From: Actinobacteria bacterium HGW-Actinobacteria-1
GTDB taxonomy: Bacteria > Actinomycetota > Coriobacteriia > Anaerosomatales > Anaerosomataceae
Length of the DNA: 64,000 bases
NCBI GenBank assembly: GCA_002841355.1
Contig: PHFB01000007.1
Coordinates: 62,001 to 126,000, forward strand
Direction of reading: 5' to 3'
The stretch's first letter is position 1, and each line of letters begins with the position of its first letter. Shown here in pieces: positions 54,217 to 63,055 of the stretch. The notes under the pieces were generated by a model. That model was given only the letters and a program-made list of their open reading frames with translations, was not told the origin of the DNA and searched no databases. The translations under genes were made by a program, and so were the position numbers.

Positions 54217-54296
54217 CACCTTGCGGCACAGGAACGAAGCAGCCGTCTGGTCGAGAGAGCTGAACGGGCCCATGTGGGTCGCGTTTCGCGTTTCGT

Positions 54297-54328
54297 CCCG
54301 ACGGCAGAAGCCGCCGGGAGTTTTTGTT
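54297..54328 (+). terminator. Attenuator before infC
   Basis: CCCG-A-CGGC pairs with GCCG-C-CGGG (one mismatch, AGAA loop), followed by AG-TTTTTGTTT. It lies ~50 bases before infC, inside the leader, so it would stop most transcripts unless read through. Leader attenuation of infC-rpmI-rplT by a ribosomal protein is known in other bacteria, and the same is likely here. Confidence 0.75.
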
Positions 54329-54378
54329 TGTGGAACGATGCGGCCATGAGGGCCGCGGACAGCGGAGGTGGAACGCCT

Positions 54379-55035
54379 ATCAGCACGACCGAGCCGAGGA
54401 TCAACGAGCGCATCCGCGCCCCACGTTGCCGTCTCATCGGCGCAGAGGGCGAGCAGCTTGGAATCTTCAACGTCTCCGACGCCCTGCGCGTCGCGGATGA
54501 CCAGGCGCTTGACCTGGTCGAGATCGCGCCGACTGCCGATCCGCCCGTGTGCCGGATCATGGACTACAGCAAGTTCAAGTACGAGCAGGCCATGAAGGCC
54601 AAGAAGGCGCGCAAGCACCAGACGACGGTGCAGATCAAAGAGATCAAGTTCCGTCCCAAGATCGACAAGCACGACTACGAGACCAAGAAGCGGCACGTTA
54701 TCCGGTTCCTCGAGAGTGGTGCCAAGGTCAAGGTGACGATCATGTTCCGCGGTCGTGAGATGGTTCACGCCGAGCGCGGCCTGGTAATCCTTGAGAGGCT
54801 TGCGGAGGACGTCAAGGACATGAGCATCGTCGAGAGCCAGCCGAAGCTGGAAGGGCGCAACATGCTTATGCTCCTTGCGCCGGTTAAGAAGGAGCCCGTC
54901 AAGGGCGAGAAGGCTGCGGTCGAGGCGGCGGAGGATGCCGAGATCGAAGTGGACGCACCTGACGCCGACACCGAGGTTCCCGAGATCGAAGTCGAGACCA
55001 CGGATGCTGAAGTCGAGACCACGGACGCCGAGTAG
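54379..55035 (+). CDS. infC: Translation initiation factor IF-3 with ATC start
   Basis: 218 residues. GGAGGTGG ends seven bases before an ATC, not ATG, GTG or TTG, and the protein family match begins just there: [13 protein letters not shown]. Rare start codons in infC are known to allow IF-3 to limit its own synthesis, since IF-3 rejects such starts. The standard N- and C-domains are followed by a ~45-residue acidic tail (E/D-rich, ending in the repeat V-E-T-T-D-A-E twice) that is unusual for IF-3. It is followed by rpmI and rplT. Confidence 0.93.
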   Translation: MSTTEPRINERIRAPRCRLIGAEGEQLGIFNVSDALRVADDQALDLVEIAPTADPPVCRIMDYSKFKYEQAMKAKKARKHQTTVQIKEIKFRPKIDKHDYETKKRHVIRFLESGAKVKVTIMFRGREMVHAERGLVILERLAEDVKDMSIVESQPKLEGRNMLMLLAPVKKEPVKGEKAAVEAAEDAEIEVDAPDADTEVPEIEVETTDAEVETTDAE

Positions 55036-55065
55036 CGCGTTCGGTACATGAAGGAGTCGTGAGCG

Positions 55066-55263
55066 ATGCCGAAGATGAAGACGCACAAGGGGACTGCCAA
55101 GCGGTTCCGTCTCACTGGCACTGGCAAGATCAAGCGTGCCAACGCGTTCAAGAGCCACATCCTGGAGAAGAAGAGCCCGAAGCGGAAGCGTGCCTTCAAG
55201 GCCGATTCTTTCGTGCACGCGGCTGACGAGAATGTCATCAAGAAGAATCTGGGCATCGGTTAG
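55066..55263 (+). CDS. rpmI: 50S ribosomal protein L35
   Basis: 65 residues, highly basic. [14 protein letters not shown] is the standard N-terminus. It lies 30 bases after infC and 33 bases before rplT in the conserved operon order. Confidence 0.97.
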   Translation: MPKMKTHKGTAKRFRLTGTGKIKRANAFKSHILEKKSPKRKRAFKADSFVHAADENVIKKNLGIG

Positions 55264-55296
55264 TCCGACGCCGTTTGACGTGAGGAGAGATTCACC

Positions 55297-55656
55297 ATGC
55301 CTAGAGTGAAACGTGCCGTAAGCGCCAAGAAGAAGCGCGCAACAGTACTTACCGCAGCCAAGGGCTACTACGGCGCAAAGAGCCGTAGCTACCGCGCCGC
55401 CAAAGAGCAGGTCCAGCACTCGCTGCAGTACGTGTATCGCGATCGTCGCAACAAGAAGCGTGAGATCCGCCGCCTGTGGATCACTCGCATCAATGCCGCG
55501 GCTCGCCTGAACGGGCTGTCGTACTCGCTGTTCATGAACGGTCTCAAGAAGGCCGAGATCGCGCTCGACCGCAAGGTTCTTGCGGACATGGCTGTCAACG
55601 ACCCCGCGTCGTTCGCCAAGCTTGCCGAAGTTGCTAAGGCGCAGATCTCCGCGTAG
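55297..55656 (+). CDS. rplT: 50S ribosomal protein L20
   Basis: 119 residues. [18 protein letters not shown] and [11 protein letters not shown] are typical. L20 assembles early in the large subunit and in several bacteria represses this operon through its leader, so it is the likely controller of the attenuator at 54297. It is the last gene before a strong terminator. Confidence 0.97.
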   Translation: MPRVKRAVSAKKKRATVLTAAKGYYGAKSRSYRAAKEQVQHSLQYVYRDRRNKKREIRRLWITRINAAARLNGLSYSLFMNGLKKAEIALDRKVLADMAVNDPASFAKLAEVAKAQISA

Positions 55657-55682
55657 GTTCTCGGCAGATAGTGAACGGAACT

Positions 55683-55712
55683 CGAAAGGCCCCGCCGTTG
55701 CGGGGCCTTTCG
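55683..55712 (+). terminator. Terminator of infC-rpmI-rplT
   Basis: A 13-base-pair stem CGAAAGGCCCCGC with GCGGGGCCTTTCG and a four-base loop CGTT. Confidence 0.85.
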
Positions 55713-55847
55713 TTATGGCGGGGGCAAGGTGCGGTTCAGTGCCAGGCAAGCGTTCGTTCAGCACGCTGCGGCATGCTGGGGTAGCCGCAATCGCGGCAAT
55801 CAGGTCATGTCGCTCTCCCCTCGGCGACGTCAGGAAAGGGGAGGGCT

Positions 55848-56330
55848 ATGAAGCGTTTCATACTGGTACTGCTGGCAATCGGGGTGGCTGCGTGTGCCGG
55901 CTCGGCGGGTGCGTATTTCACCGGGCAGGCCGAGGTCTCCGACAACATCATCCGAGCGGGCGGGGTGAGCCTGTCGTGTGAGCCGACCTCGGCGGCAATC
56001 TGCGTTGACTCGATCGCGCCGGGCACGGTGAGCGAGCGGAGTCTCACGGTCGTGAATACCGGAGCGCTGCCCGCGAGCTTCGTAGTCACCGGTGCGAAGA
56101 AGGCGGGTATCACGGACTTCTACAACGCGCTCACCTGCCAGGTCGCCGCAGACGGCGCTGTTGTCTACGACGGACCGCTCAACGCACTCAGAACGGCACC
56201 GTTCGAGCTTGCAGCAGGCGCGCGAGCGAGGCTGACGTTCGGACTGGGGCTGCCGGCCTCCGCTGGCAATGACCTCTCTGGCGACTACGTGAAGATGTCG
56301 TTCTATGTGGATGCGGAGCAGGTGCACTGA
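55848..56330 (+). CDS. TasA/CalY-like secreted protein
   Basis: 160 residues. An N-terminal signal sequence (positively charged start, hydrophobic helix, then A-G-S-A-G-A-Y-F-T-G near residue 20) is followed by a beta-rich domain with the conserved start of the camelysin/TasA family (A-Y-F-T-G-Q-A, then S-L-T-V-V-N-T-G and F-E-L-A-A-G). TasA and CalY need a dedicated SipW-type signal peptidase, and that gene is immediately downstream. Members form fibres or act at the cell surface. The two cysteines of the mature part (S-C-E-P and I-C-V-D) may be bonded. GGGGAGGG precedes the ATG. Confidence 0.78.
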   Translation: MKRFILVLLAIGVAACAGSAGAYFTGQAEVSDNIIRAGGVSLSCEPTSAAICVDSIAPGTVSERSLTVVNTGALPASFVVTGAKKAGITDFYNALTCQVAADGAVVYDGPLNALRTAPFELAAGARARLTFGLGLPASAGNDLSGDYVKMSFYVDAEQVH

Positions 56331-56728
56331 TGGTCGAGCGCGAGAGCGACCGGTTTCGCACCGCGAAGCGGGCGATGAGTCTGGCTGCGCTGGCCGCATG
56401 GGGGCTTGTCGTCGTCTTCTTCGGTGCGACCGTCATCACCGGTGGATCGATGGAGCCGTCGGTCAAGCCCGGAGATGTCGTGGTCTACCGTCGCTCGGCG
56501 GAGCGGGTCGGCGAGGGTGACATCATCTACTTCTCGCATCCGGAGTGGCCGAAGGGGGTCGTACATCGGGTCGTGGAAGTGCTGCCGGATGGCAGCGTAC
56601 GAACCCGCGGTGACGCCAATGCGGTCGAGGATCGTGACGCAGTTCCACGTAGACGCATTCGTGGCGTTGTGACCTTCGTAGTGCCAAGCGGGAAGGCGCT
56701 AGCGGCTGCCTCCGAAGCGCTGAGATGA
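56330..56728 (+). CDS. sipW: SipW-type signal peptidase I
   Basis: 132 residues. A first membrane helix (about 15-35) ends at the catalytic serine region G-G-S-M-E-P-S-V-K-P-G-D-V-V. The general base position is a histidine (G-V-V-H-R-V-V-E) rather than the lysine of typical bacterial enzymes, the hallmark of the SipW/ER-type signal peptidases. It overlaps the TasA-like gene by one base and probably processes its product. It is short because it ends just after the G-D-A-N and V-P-segment, with no second membrane anchor of notable length. Confidence 0.87.
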   Translation: MVERESDRFRTAKRAMSLAALAAWGLVVVFFGATVITGGSMEPSVKPGDVVVYRRSAERVGEGDIIYFSHPEWPKGVVHRVVEVLPDGSVRTRGDANAVEDRDAVPRRRIRGVVTFVVPSGKALAAASEALR

Positions 56729-56730
56729 TG

Positions 56731-56739
56731 TGCTATACT
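56731..56739 (+). promoter_or_regulatory. Extended -10 promoter of pheS leader
   Basis: TGC-TATACT, giving a start just ahead of the T-box leader. Confidence 0.5.
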
Positions 56740-56744
56740 CGCGC

Positions 56745-57061
56745 ACAATCGCACGATGGCAAGGCTATGACGGAGAGGCGTTCGCCTTCAGCAACCCGCC
56801 AGGGAAGGGACTCCAGAGACTGGAAGGGTCCCGGGAAGCGCGACGAACGGTTCACTCCATCAGCAGCGACCTGAACGGGCATATGCCTGAGTAGGGAAGC
56901 CGGGGCCCACCGATAACGGGTAGTCGGTTCACAACCGGCAGCGCGCGGCAGAGCCGCTCGCACTGAGAGGGCGCGATTCATCGCGTCAACCAGGGTGGTA
57001 CCGCGGGAGCCGCTCCCGTCCTTGGGAACAACCAGGACGAGGGCGGCTTCTTTCTGTTCTC
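56745..57061 (+). promoter_or_regulatory. T-box leader of pheS-pheT
   Basis: A T-box riboswitch that senses uncharged tRNA. The conserved T-box CAGGGTGGTACCGCGGG is at about 56990-57007. A candidate specifier TTC at 56851-56853 (Phe codon) lies in the expected Stem I region. The terminator follows at 57009-57047, with T-rich sequence TTCTTTCTGTTCT after. Uncharged tRNA-Phe should favour the antiterminator and read-through to pheS. Confidence 0.87.
57009..57060 (+). terminator. T-box-controlled terminator before pheS
   Basis: GCCGC-T-CCCGTCCT pairs with AGGAC-GA-GGG-CGGC (bulges at 57014 and 57040), then TTCTTTCTGTTCT. It overlaps the T-box antiterminator. Confidence 0.75.
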
Positions 57062-57083
57062 GCAAAGCGTGAGGAGAGCGTGC

Positions 57084-58145
57084 ATGAGTATCGTAGATGA
57101 ACTGCGAGCACTTGAGGTCGAGGCTCTTGGGGCCATCGGCTCGGTGTCTGACCTTCCCGCGCTCGAGGACGTGCGCATTGCGTTTCTCGGGAAGAAGGGC
57201 TCGCTCACGGCCGTGCTACGCGGCCTTGGTTCGCTTCCGGCCGATGAGCGTCCTGCGGTCGGCAAAGTCTCCAACGAGGTACGCGAGGCGCTCGAGCGTG
57301 CGCTTGAGGCTCGCAAGGAGGAACTCGCAGGCGCCGCCATGGCAGACCGGTTTATCGCCGAGGCGGTGGACGTCACGCTTCCCGGACGTTTGCGTCTGCC
57401 GGGCAAGCGGCACCTCATCAACCAGACCGTCGACGATATCGTGAAGGTCTTCCTGGGCTTGGGCTACAAGATCGCCGAGGGGCCAGAGGCGGAGCTGGAT
57501 TACTACAACTTCACGGCGCTCAACCACCCGCCGGAGCACCCGGCCCGTGCGGCTACCGACACCTTCTACTTGCGCGACCTCTCCGGCGATACCGCCGCGA
57601 TCGAGGGCGAGTCCGATGTCTTGCTGCGCACGCACACCAGCCCCGTGCAGGTGCGCGTGATGGAGCGGCAGCAGCCACCCATCTACGTGCTCGCTCCGGG
57701 CAAGGTGTACCGCAGGGACGTTGCGGACCCGAGCCATCTGCCGCAGTTCACGCAGATTGAAGGGCTCGTCGTGGACGAGGGCATAACCTTCGGCGACCTC
57801 AAGGGCACCCTCGAGCACTTTGTGCGCGAGATCTTCGGTCCCGATCGCAAGGTCCGCCTGCGTCCGCACTTCTTCCCGTTCACCGAACCGTCCGCCGAGG
57901 TCGACGTGTCGTGCGGCATGTGCGGCGGCAGCGGGTGCCGGAGCTGCAGCGGCGAAGGGTGGCTCGAGGTGCTCGGCAGCGGCATGGTCGACCCGAACGT
58001 CTTCGGATACGTGGGCATCGACCCCGAGCGGTATACGGGCTTCGCGTTCGGCGTCGGAGCCGAGCGGGTCGCGGCGCTGAAGTACGGCATCCCCGACTTG
58101 AGGCTGTTCGTCGATGGCGACATGCGGTTCCTGAGGCAGTTCTAG
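57084..58145 (+). CDS. pheS: Phenylalanyl-tRNA synthetase alpha subunit
   Basis: 353 residues, ATG with GAGGAG seven bases upstream. A coiled N-terminal arm is followed by the class II core (G-L-G-Y-K-I-A-E-G-P-E, then R-T-H-T-S-P-V-Q, then G-V-G-A-E-R-V-A-A-L). Near residue 280 is a Cys-rich insert C-G-M-C-G-G-S-G-C-R-S-C, a known feature of PheS in many bacteria, likely binding zinc. It pairs with PheT to make the alpha2-beta2 enzyme. Confidence 0.96.
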   Translation: MSIVDELRALEVEALGAIGSVSDLPALEDVRIAFLGKKGSLTAVLRGLGSLPADERPAVGKVSNEVREALERALEARKEELAGAAMADRFIAEAVDVTLPGRLRLPGKRHLINQTVDDIVKVFLGLGYKIAEGPEAELDYYNFTALNHPPEHPARAATDTFYLRDLSGDTAAIEGESDVLLRTHTSPVQVRVMERQQPPIYVLAPGKVYRRDVADPSHLPQFTQIEGLVVDEGITFGDLKGTLEHFVREIFGPDRKVRLRPHFFPFTEPSAEVDVSCGMCGGSGCRSCSGEGWLEVLGSGMVDPNVFGYVGIDPERYTGFAFGVGAERVAALKYGIPDLRLFVDGDMRFLRQF

Positions 58146-58201
58146 CGCCGATTCCATGCGAACCCCCGCCGCGATGCGGCGATAAAGGAAGGACCAACGC
58201 G

Positions 58202-60634
58202 ATGCGTGTTTCGCTCAAGTGGCTCAAGGATCTGGTGGACGTGGACCTCGGCGTGACCGAGCTCTGCGACCGGATGGATATGACCGGCACGAAAGTCGAG
58301 GCCGTGCACGTACTCGGTGCGGCGCTCGATGGCGTCGTCGTGGGCCAGGTGCTTACGCGCGAGCCACACCCCGATGCCGAGAAGCTCTCGTACTGCTCGG
58401 TGGATGTTGGCGACGGCACGCCTCGGCACATCGTGTGCGGAGCCGACAACTTCGCGGCGGGCGACAAGGTGCCGGTGGCGCTTGTGGGCGCCACGCTCCC
58501 GAATGGCATCACGATCAAGCGAGCGAAGCTTCGCGGCGTCGAGTCTGAGGGCATGATGTGCTCGGCAACCGAACTCGGCGTGGGCGGCGACGCCTCCGGG
58601 CTGCTGATCCTCCCCGGGGATGCGCCCGTGGGCCAGCCGTTCTCGGCGTACTACGGCATGAGCGACACGGTGCTGGAGCTTGAGGTCACCCCGAACCGTC
58701 CTGACTGCCTCTCCATGGTGGGCGTGGCGCGCGAGATCGGCGCCATCACGGACAAGCCCGTCAGGGAGCCCCGGTCGAAGCCCGAGGAGAACGGTCCGGC
58801 GACCGCCGACGCAGTCTCGGTCACCATCGAGAACCCCACGCTGTGCTCCCGGTACACCGCGCGCATCATCCGCGGCGTGAAGATCGGCCCTTCGCCAGCA
58901 TGGCTCGCCGAGCGCGTGGCCGCGTGCGGTGCACGTCCGATCAGCAACGTCGTCGACATCACCAACTACGTGATGTTCGAACTCGGGCAGCCGCTGCATG
59001 CGTTCGACCTCGGCACCATCGCGCAGGCGGATGGCAAGGCTGCGATCATCGTGCGCTCTGCCCGCGAGGGCGAGACACTGCGCACGCTCGACGGACAGGA
59101 GCGGTCGCTCACGCCCGAAACGCTGCTTATCACCGATCCGAGCGGCCCGATCGCGCTGGCCGGTGTCATGGGCGGGGAGTCGACCGAGGTCTCCGACGAC
59201 ACCGTCGACATCCTGCTCGAGGCTGCATCGTTCGATCGCGCATCCGTGAGCCGCACAAGCCGTCGCCTTGGACTCATCTCGGAGGCGTCTATGCGCTTCG
59301 AGCGTGGCGTTGACCCGGAACTCGCGGTGCGGGCGGCGGATCGCGCCGCGGCGCTGCTGGCGGAGATCGCTGGCGGCACCGTTGCCAAGGCGATCGTAGA
59401 TGTGTACCCGGTGAAGGCGACGCCCCGGCGTCTCACGCTGCGCGTCGGACGCATGAACGCGTTTCTCGGCACATCGCTGCCGTCGCGGGAGGTCGTGTCG
59501 ATCCTCGGTGGCCTTGGTATCTATGCAGAGCCGAATGGCGAAGACCTGGCGGTCACGGTTCCGACGTTCCGTCCGGACCTCGAGCGCGAAGTCGACCTCT
59601 ACGAGGAGGTCGTGCGTGTGTGGGGCATGGAGCGCGTGCCCTCGACGCTGCCGGGTGGTCGTGAGCGCGTTGGCGCGCTGACGGAGACCCAGGTTCGCAG
59701 GGAGCGTATCGGTGTCGCCTTGCGGGCGGCAGGTCTGAACGAGCACCTGGGTCTCGCATTCGCGGATCCCGAGGACATGCGGCGCCTGCGCTGGTCGCTC
59801 GGGCCCGATGAGCTTCCCGTTGAACTGTTGAATCCGATGTCGGGCGAACAGGCGCAGATGCGCTGGACGCTTGCGGCCGACCTGCTGCGCACCGTCTCGT
59901 ACAACCAGCGGCGCGGCGTCGCCGACGTGCATCTCTACGAGCTTGGAACGGTGTTCTGGACCGCCCCCGGTCGCAAGTCGCCGAAGGAGCGCTCGATGGT
60001 TGCTGGCGTTCTGGCGGGTTCATGGGGTCCGGCCGAGTGGAACGCTCCGGCGCGCACGCTCGACTTCTTCGACGGCAAGGGTGCCATCGAGGCACTGCTT
60101 GAAGAGATGGACGTTGTGAAGTGGCGCGTTCGTGCCGTGGATCTGCCGTGGCTGCAGCCCGGCCGTGCGGCCGAGGTCGTCATTGGCGGTGACGTGGCGG
60201 GATGGATCGGCGAGGTTGCGCCGGGCGTACTGAAGGAGTTCGAGGTCAACGGCCCCGTGACGCTCTTCGAGCTCAACGTGAAGATGCTCATCAAGGCGGT
60301 GTCCTCGCAGGTCCGCTACGTCGAGATCCCGCGTCTCCCTGCTGCAACGCTCGATCTTGCGCTCGTGCTCGACGATGACGTGGCGGCCGATCGTGTGATC
60401 GATGCGATACGCTCGGCGGGCAAGCCGCTGCTCGAGTCGGTGAGACTGTTCGATGTGTACAGGGATCCGGCGGGCGCTGAGAGTCGGCGTTTGCCCGAGG
60501 GCAAGAAGAGCCTCGCATTCTCGCTTACGTATCGCGCGGCAGACCGTACACTGACCGATGAGGAAGTGCGCCCGGCGCACGAGCGGCTCGTGAAGAAGGT
60601 ATGCAATGCGGTGCGTGCTGAGGTGCGTGCGTAA
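58202..60634 (+). CDS. pheT: Phenylalanyl-tRNA synthetase beta subunit
   Basis: 810 residues. The start M-R-V-S-L-K-W-L is the family norm; a longer frame upstream overlaps pheS. Domains in order are a tRNA-binding OB fold (about 40-150), B3/4 editing domain, B5 domain, the catalytic-like core and a C-terminal anticodon-binding (FDX-ACB) domain from about residue 715. It forms the alpha2-beta2 synthetase with PheS and is controlled by the same T-box. A ~150-base gap with an independent promoter follows. Confidence 0.97.
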   Translation: MRVSLKWLKDLVDVDLGVTELCDRMDMTGTKVEAVHVLGAALDGVVVGQVLTREPHPDAEKLSYCSVDVGDGTPRHIVCGADNFAAGDKVPVALVGATLPNGITIKRAKLRGVESEGMMCSATELGVGGDASGLLILPGDAPVGQPFSAYYGMSDTVLELEVTPNRPDCLSMVGVAREIGAITDKPVREPRSKPEENGPATADAVSVTIENPTLCSRYTARIIRGVKIGPSPAWLAERVAACGARPISNVVDITNYVMFELGQPLHAFDLGTIAQADGKAAIIVRSAREGETLRTLDGQERSLTPETLLITDPSGPIALAGVMGGESTEVSDDTVDILLEAASFDRASVSRTSRRLGLISEASMRFERGVDPELAVRAADRAAALLAEIAGGTVAKAIVDVYPVKATPRRLTLRVGRMNAFLGTSLPSREVVSILGGLGIYAEPNGEDLAVTVPTFRPDLEREVDLYEEVVRVWGMERVPSTLPGGRERVGALTETQVRRERIGVALRAAGLNEHLGLAFADPEDMRRLRWSLGPDELPVELLNPMSGEQAQMRWTLAADLLRTVSYNQRRGVADVHLYELGTVFWTAPGRKSPKERSMVAGVLAGSWGPAEWNAPARTLDFFDGKGAIEALLEEMDVVKWRVRAVDLPWLQPGRAAEVVIGGDVAGWIGEVAPGVLKEFEVNGPVTLFELNVKMLIKAVSSQVRYVEIPRLPAATLDLALVLDDDVAADRVIDAIRSAGKPLLESVRLFDVYRDPAGAESRRLPEGKKSLAFSLTYRAADRTLTDEEVRPAHERLVKKVCNAVRAEVRA

Positions 60635-60671
60635 CCATTACTCTGTATGTGTGCCCGGTAAATGGGCAGTG

Positions 60672-60735
60672 ATTATGGATTCAGGCGTTTGCAGTTTGCG
60701 ATAAATCTGCATAAGTGTTGACCAATATGCGTTTC
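60672..60735 (+). promoter_or_regulatory. AT-rich region, possible ArgR operator
   Basis: An AT-rich stretch in a GC-rich genome, with TTATGGATTCA at 60674 and CTGCATAAG at 60708, reminiscent of ARG-box half-sites. It overlaps the argC promoter. Confidence 0.35.
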
Positions 60736-60746
60736 CGCCGTACAAT
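60718..60746 (+). promoter_or_regulatory. argC promoter
   Basis: TTGACC (60718-60723) and TACAAT (60741-60746) with a perfect 17-base spacer, the best consensus promoter seen in the window. Confidence 0.75.
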
Positions 60747-60781
60747 CGTGCGACTATTCGGCGTTGCGCGGAGGTCATCAC

Positions 60782-61819
60782 GTGAAGAGGGTCGCCATCA
60801 TAGGCGCTGCCGGCTATGCCGGGGCCGAGCTCACGCGGCTCGTGCTCGGGCATCCGGACCTCGAGCTAGCGGTCGTCACATCCGCCGCTGACGCCGGCAA
60901 GACGGTTGCCGAAGTCTATCCCGCGCTTGCGGGATGCACGCTCGTGTATGCCGATCCTGATCCCGAAGCGATTGCTGCAAGCGTCGACATCGCGTTCCTC
61001 GCGGTGCCGCACACGGCAGCACTTGCGCTCGCACCTGCCCTGATGGATGCGGGCGTGACGGTCATCGACGCGTCGGCGGACTTCAGGCTGCGCGATGCGA
61101 GCGTCTACACCGAATGGTACGGGGTAGAGCACACCGCGCCAGGACCGCTGGCGAGTGCCGTCTACGGTCTACCCGAGCTGTGGCGGGACATGCTTCCCGG
61201 CGCACGGCTGGTCGCGTGTCCGGGCTGCTATCCAACGGCTACGTTGCTTGCGGCAGCACCGGCGATCGAAGCGGGTATCGTGACCTCAGAGAAGGTCGTC
61301 GTGGACGCGAAGTCGGGCGTCTCCGGCGCTGGTCGCTCGGCTGTTCCGGGAACGCATTATGTCGCGGTCAACGAATCGGTCGCCGCATACAAAGTCGCTT
61401 CGCATCGGCATACCCCCGAGATCGCGCAGGGGCTTGCGGATCTTGGCCTTGCGAACCCCAAAGTGGTCTTCACCCCGCATCTTGTTCCGATGACGCGTGG
61501 TCTGCTCTCGACGGTCTACCTCGACATCGAGCCGGGTACGGATATCCAGAAGGTCCACGCACTCTATGCTGCGCGGTATGCAGGCGAACCGTTCGTGACC
61601 GTGCACGATGCTGGTCGTATGCCTGCAACAGCAGAAGTCCGGGGCGGCAACCGGGCGCATATCGGCGTCGCCGTGGACGTGCCCTCGAGCACGCTCATCG
61701 TGACTTGTGCAATCGACAATCTGGTGAAAGGCACCTCCGGACAGGCGGTGCAGTGCGCGAATATCATCCTCGGGATTCCCGAGACGACCGGCCTCGACCT
61801 GCCGGTACCGGTACTCTGA
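60782..61819 (+). CDS. argC: N-acetyl-gamma-glutamyl-phosphate reductase
   Basis: 345 residues, GTG start with GGAGG upstream. The NADP-binding motif G-A-A-G-Y-A-G-A-E-L opens the protein, and the catalytic cysteine is in C-P-G-C-Y-P-T-A-T. H-R-H-T-P-E-I and F-T-P-H-L-V-P-M-T-R-G-L are family signatures. It is the third step of arginine biosynthesis and the first gene of an argCJB operon. Confidence 0.96.
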   Translation: MKRVAIIGAAGYAGAELTRLVLGHPDLELAVVTSAADAGKTVAEVYPALAGCTLVYADPDPEAIAASVDIAFLAVPHTAALALAPALMDAGVTVIDASADFRLRDASVYTEWYGVEHTAPGPLASAVYGLPELWRDMLPGARLVACPGCYPTATLLAAAPAIEAGIVTSEKVVVDAKSGVSGAGRSAVPGTHYVAVNESVAAYKVASHRHTPEIAQGLADLGLANPKVVFTPHLVPMTRGLLSTVYLDIEPGTDIQKVHALYAARYAGEPFVTVHDAGRMPATAEVRGGNRAHIGVAVDVPSSTLIVTCAIDNLVKGTSGQAVQCANIILGIPETTGLDLPVPVL

Positions 61820-61837
61820 ACTGGGAGCGAGCGTATC

Positions 61838-63055
61838 GTGACTGATCTTGATCTTGCATTCGTCGAAGGTGGCGTGACCGCACCGTTCGGCTTCATGGCC
61901 GCCGGTGTGAGCGCTGGCATCAAGAAGTCGGGACGCAAGGACGTCGCGCTCGTCGTCGCGAGCGCGCTCTGTCCGGCCGCGGCCGTCTTTACGACGAGCA
62001 GCATGGCGGCACCGCCGGTCGTGGTATCCCGCGAGCACGTCTCGGATGGCTTCTTGCGCGCCGTTGTCGTCAACGCCGGCAACGCCAACGCGTGCACCGG
62101 CGAACCGGGGATGCGCGATGCCCGCGCGATGGCCGATGCCACCGCCTCGGCGCTCGGGTGCGACGCTCGCGATGTGCTCGTGGCTTCCACGGGCGTCATC
62201 GGCGTTCCGATGCCGATGGATCTTGTGGTGCCGGGAATCGGGGAAGCTGCAGAGGCGCTCGACCTCGTCGCCGGGGAGTCGGCTGCCGAGGCGATCATGA
62301 CCACCGACACGTTCGTGAAGACCACGGGCGTCGCGTTCGAACTCGACGGCATCACCTACACGGTCGGCGGAATGGCCAAGGGCAGCGGCATGATCCAGCC
62401 GAACATGGCGACGATGCTCGCGTTCGTCACGACCGATGCGCCGCTGTCGCCAGCGAGCTGCGATGCAGCGCTTCGTGCTGCAGTGGCCCGGACGTTCAAC
62501 CGGATCACGGTCGACTCGGATACTTCTACCAACGACATGTGCGTGCTCATGGCGAGCGGCGCGGCGGGTGGCGACACGATCGACCCCGGCGACCCCGGCT
62601 TCACAGCAGTGGCGCATGCGATCGAGCACGTGTGCGGCGAGCTCGCACGCATGGTCGTGCGCGATGGCGAGGGCGCCACGAAACTCATCTCGGTCATAGT
62701 GAACGGCGCGAAGACCGAGCATGATGCCGAGACGGCAGCCTTCGCGATCGCGAATTCGCCGCTCGTGAAGACCGCCATCTTCGGCGCCGATGCGAACTGG
62801 GGACGGGTCGCCATGGCGATCGGCAAGTCCGCTGCGGCGGTCGATCCCGAGAGGGTCCGGATCACGTTCGCTGGGATCCTCACGTGCGAGGGCGGCACAG
62901 CGGTGCCGTTCAGCGAAGACGACGCGGCCGCCGCGCTTGCCGAGGACGCGGTCGACATCGTCGTCGACCTCGGGTTGGGCGATGGAACCGCAACGGTGTG
63001 GACATGCGACCTGAGCTACGAATACGTGCGGATCAACGGGGAGTACCGGTCATGA
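61838..63055 (+). CDS. argJ: Bifunctional glutamate N-acetyltransferase / ornithine acetyltransferase
   Basis: 405 residues, GTG start. The autocleavage site is at the Thr in A-T-M-L (M-I-Q-P-N-M-A-T-M-L-A-F), which creates the alpha and beta chains. G-V-T-A-P-x-G-F and N-A-G-N-A-N-A-C-T-G are further signatures. It recycles the acetyl group from N-acetylornithine to glutamate, so the pathway runs in its cyclic form. The argB start overlaps its stop (ATGA). Confidence 0.95.
   Translation: MTDLDLAFVEGGVTAPFGFMAAGVSAGIKKSGRKDVALVVASALCPAAAVFTTSSMAAPPVVVSREHVSDGFLRAVVVNAGNANACTGEPGMRDARAMADATASALGCDARDVLVASTGVIGVPMPMDLVVPGIGEAAEALDLVAGESAAEAIMTTDTFVKTTGVAFELDGITYTVGGMAKGSGMIQPNMATMLAFVTTDAPLSPASCDAALRAAVARTFNRITVDSDTSTNDMCVLMASGAAGGDTIDPGDPGFTAVAHAIEHVCGELARMVVRDGEGATKLISVIVNGAKTEHDAETAAFAIANSPLVKTAIFGADANWGRVAMAIGKSAAAVDPERVRITFAGILTCEGGTAVPFSEDDAAAALAEDAVDIVVDLGLGDGTATVWTCDLSYEYVRINGEYRS

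Noticed and set aside
54274-54378. IF-3 starting upstream at ATG or GTG
   Set aside because: The extra residues are encoded by the attenuator and ribosome-binding site and do not resemble IF-3.
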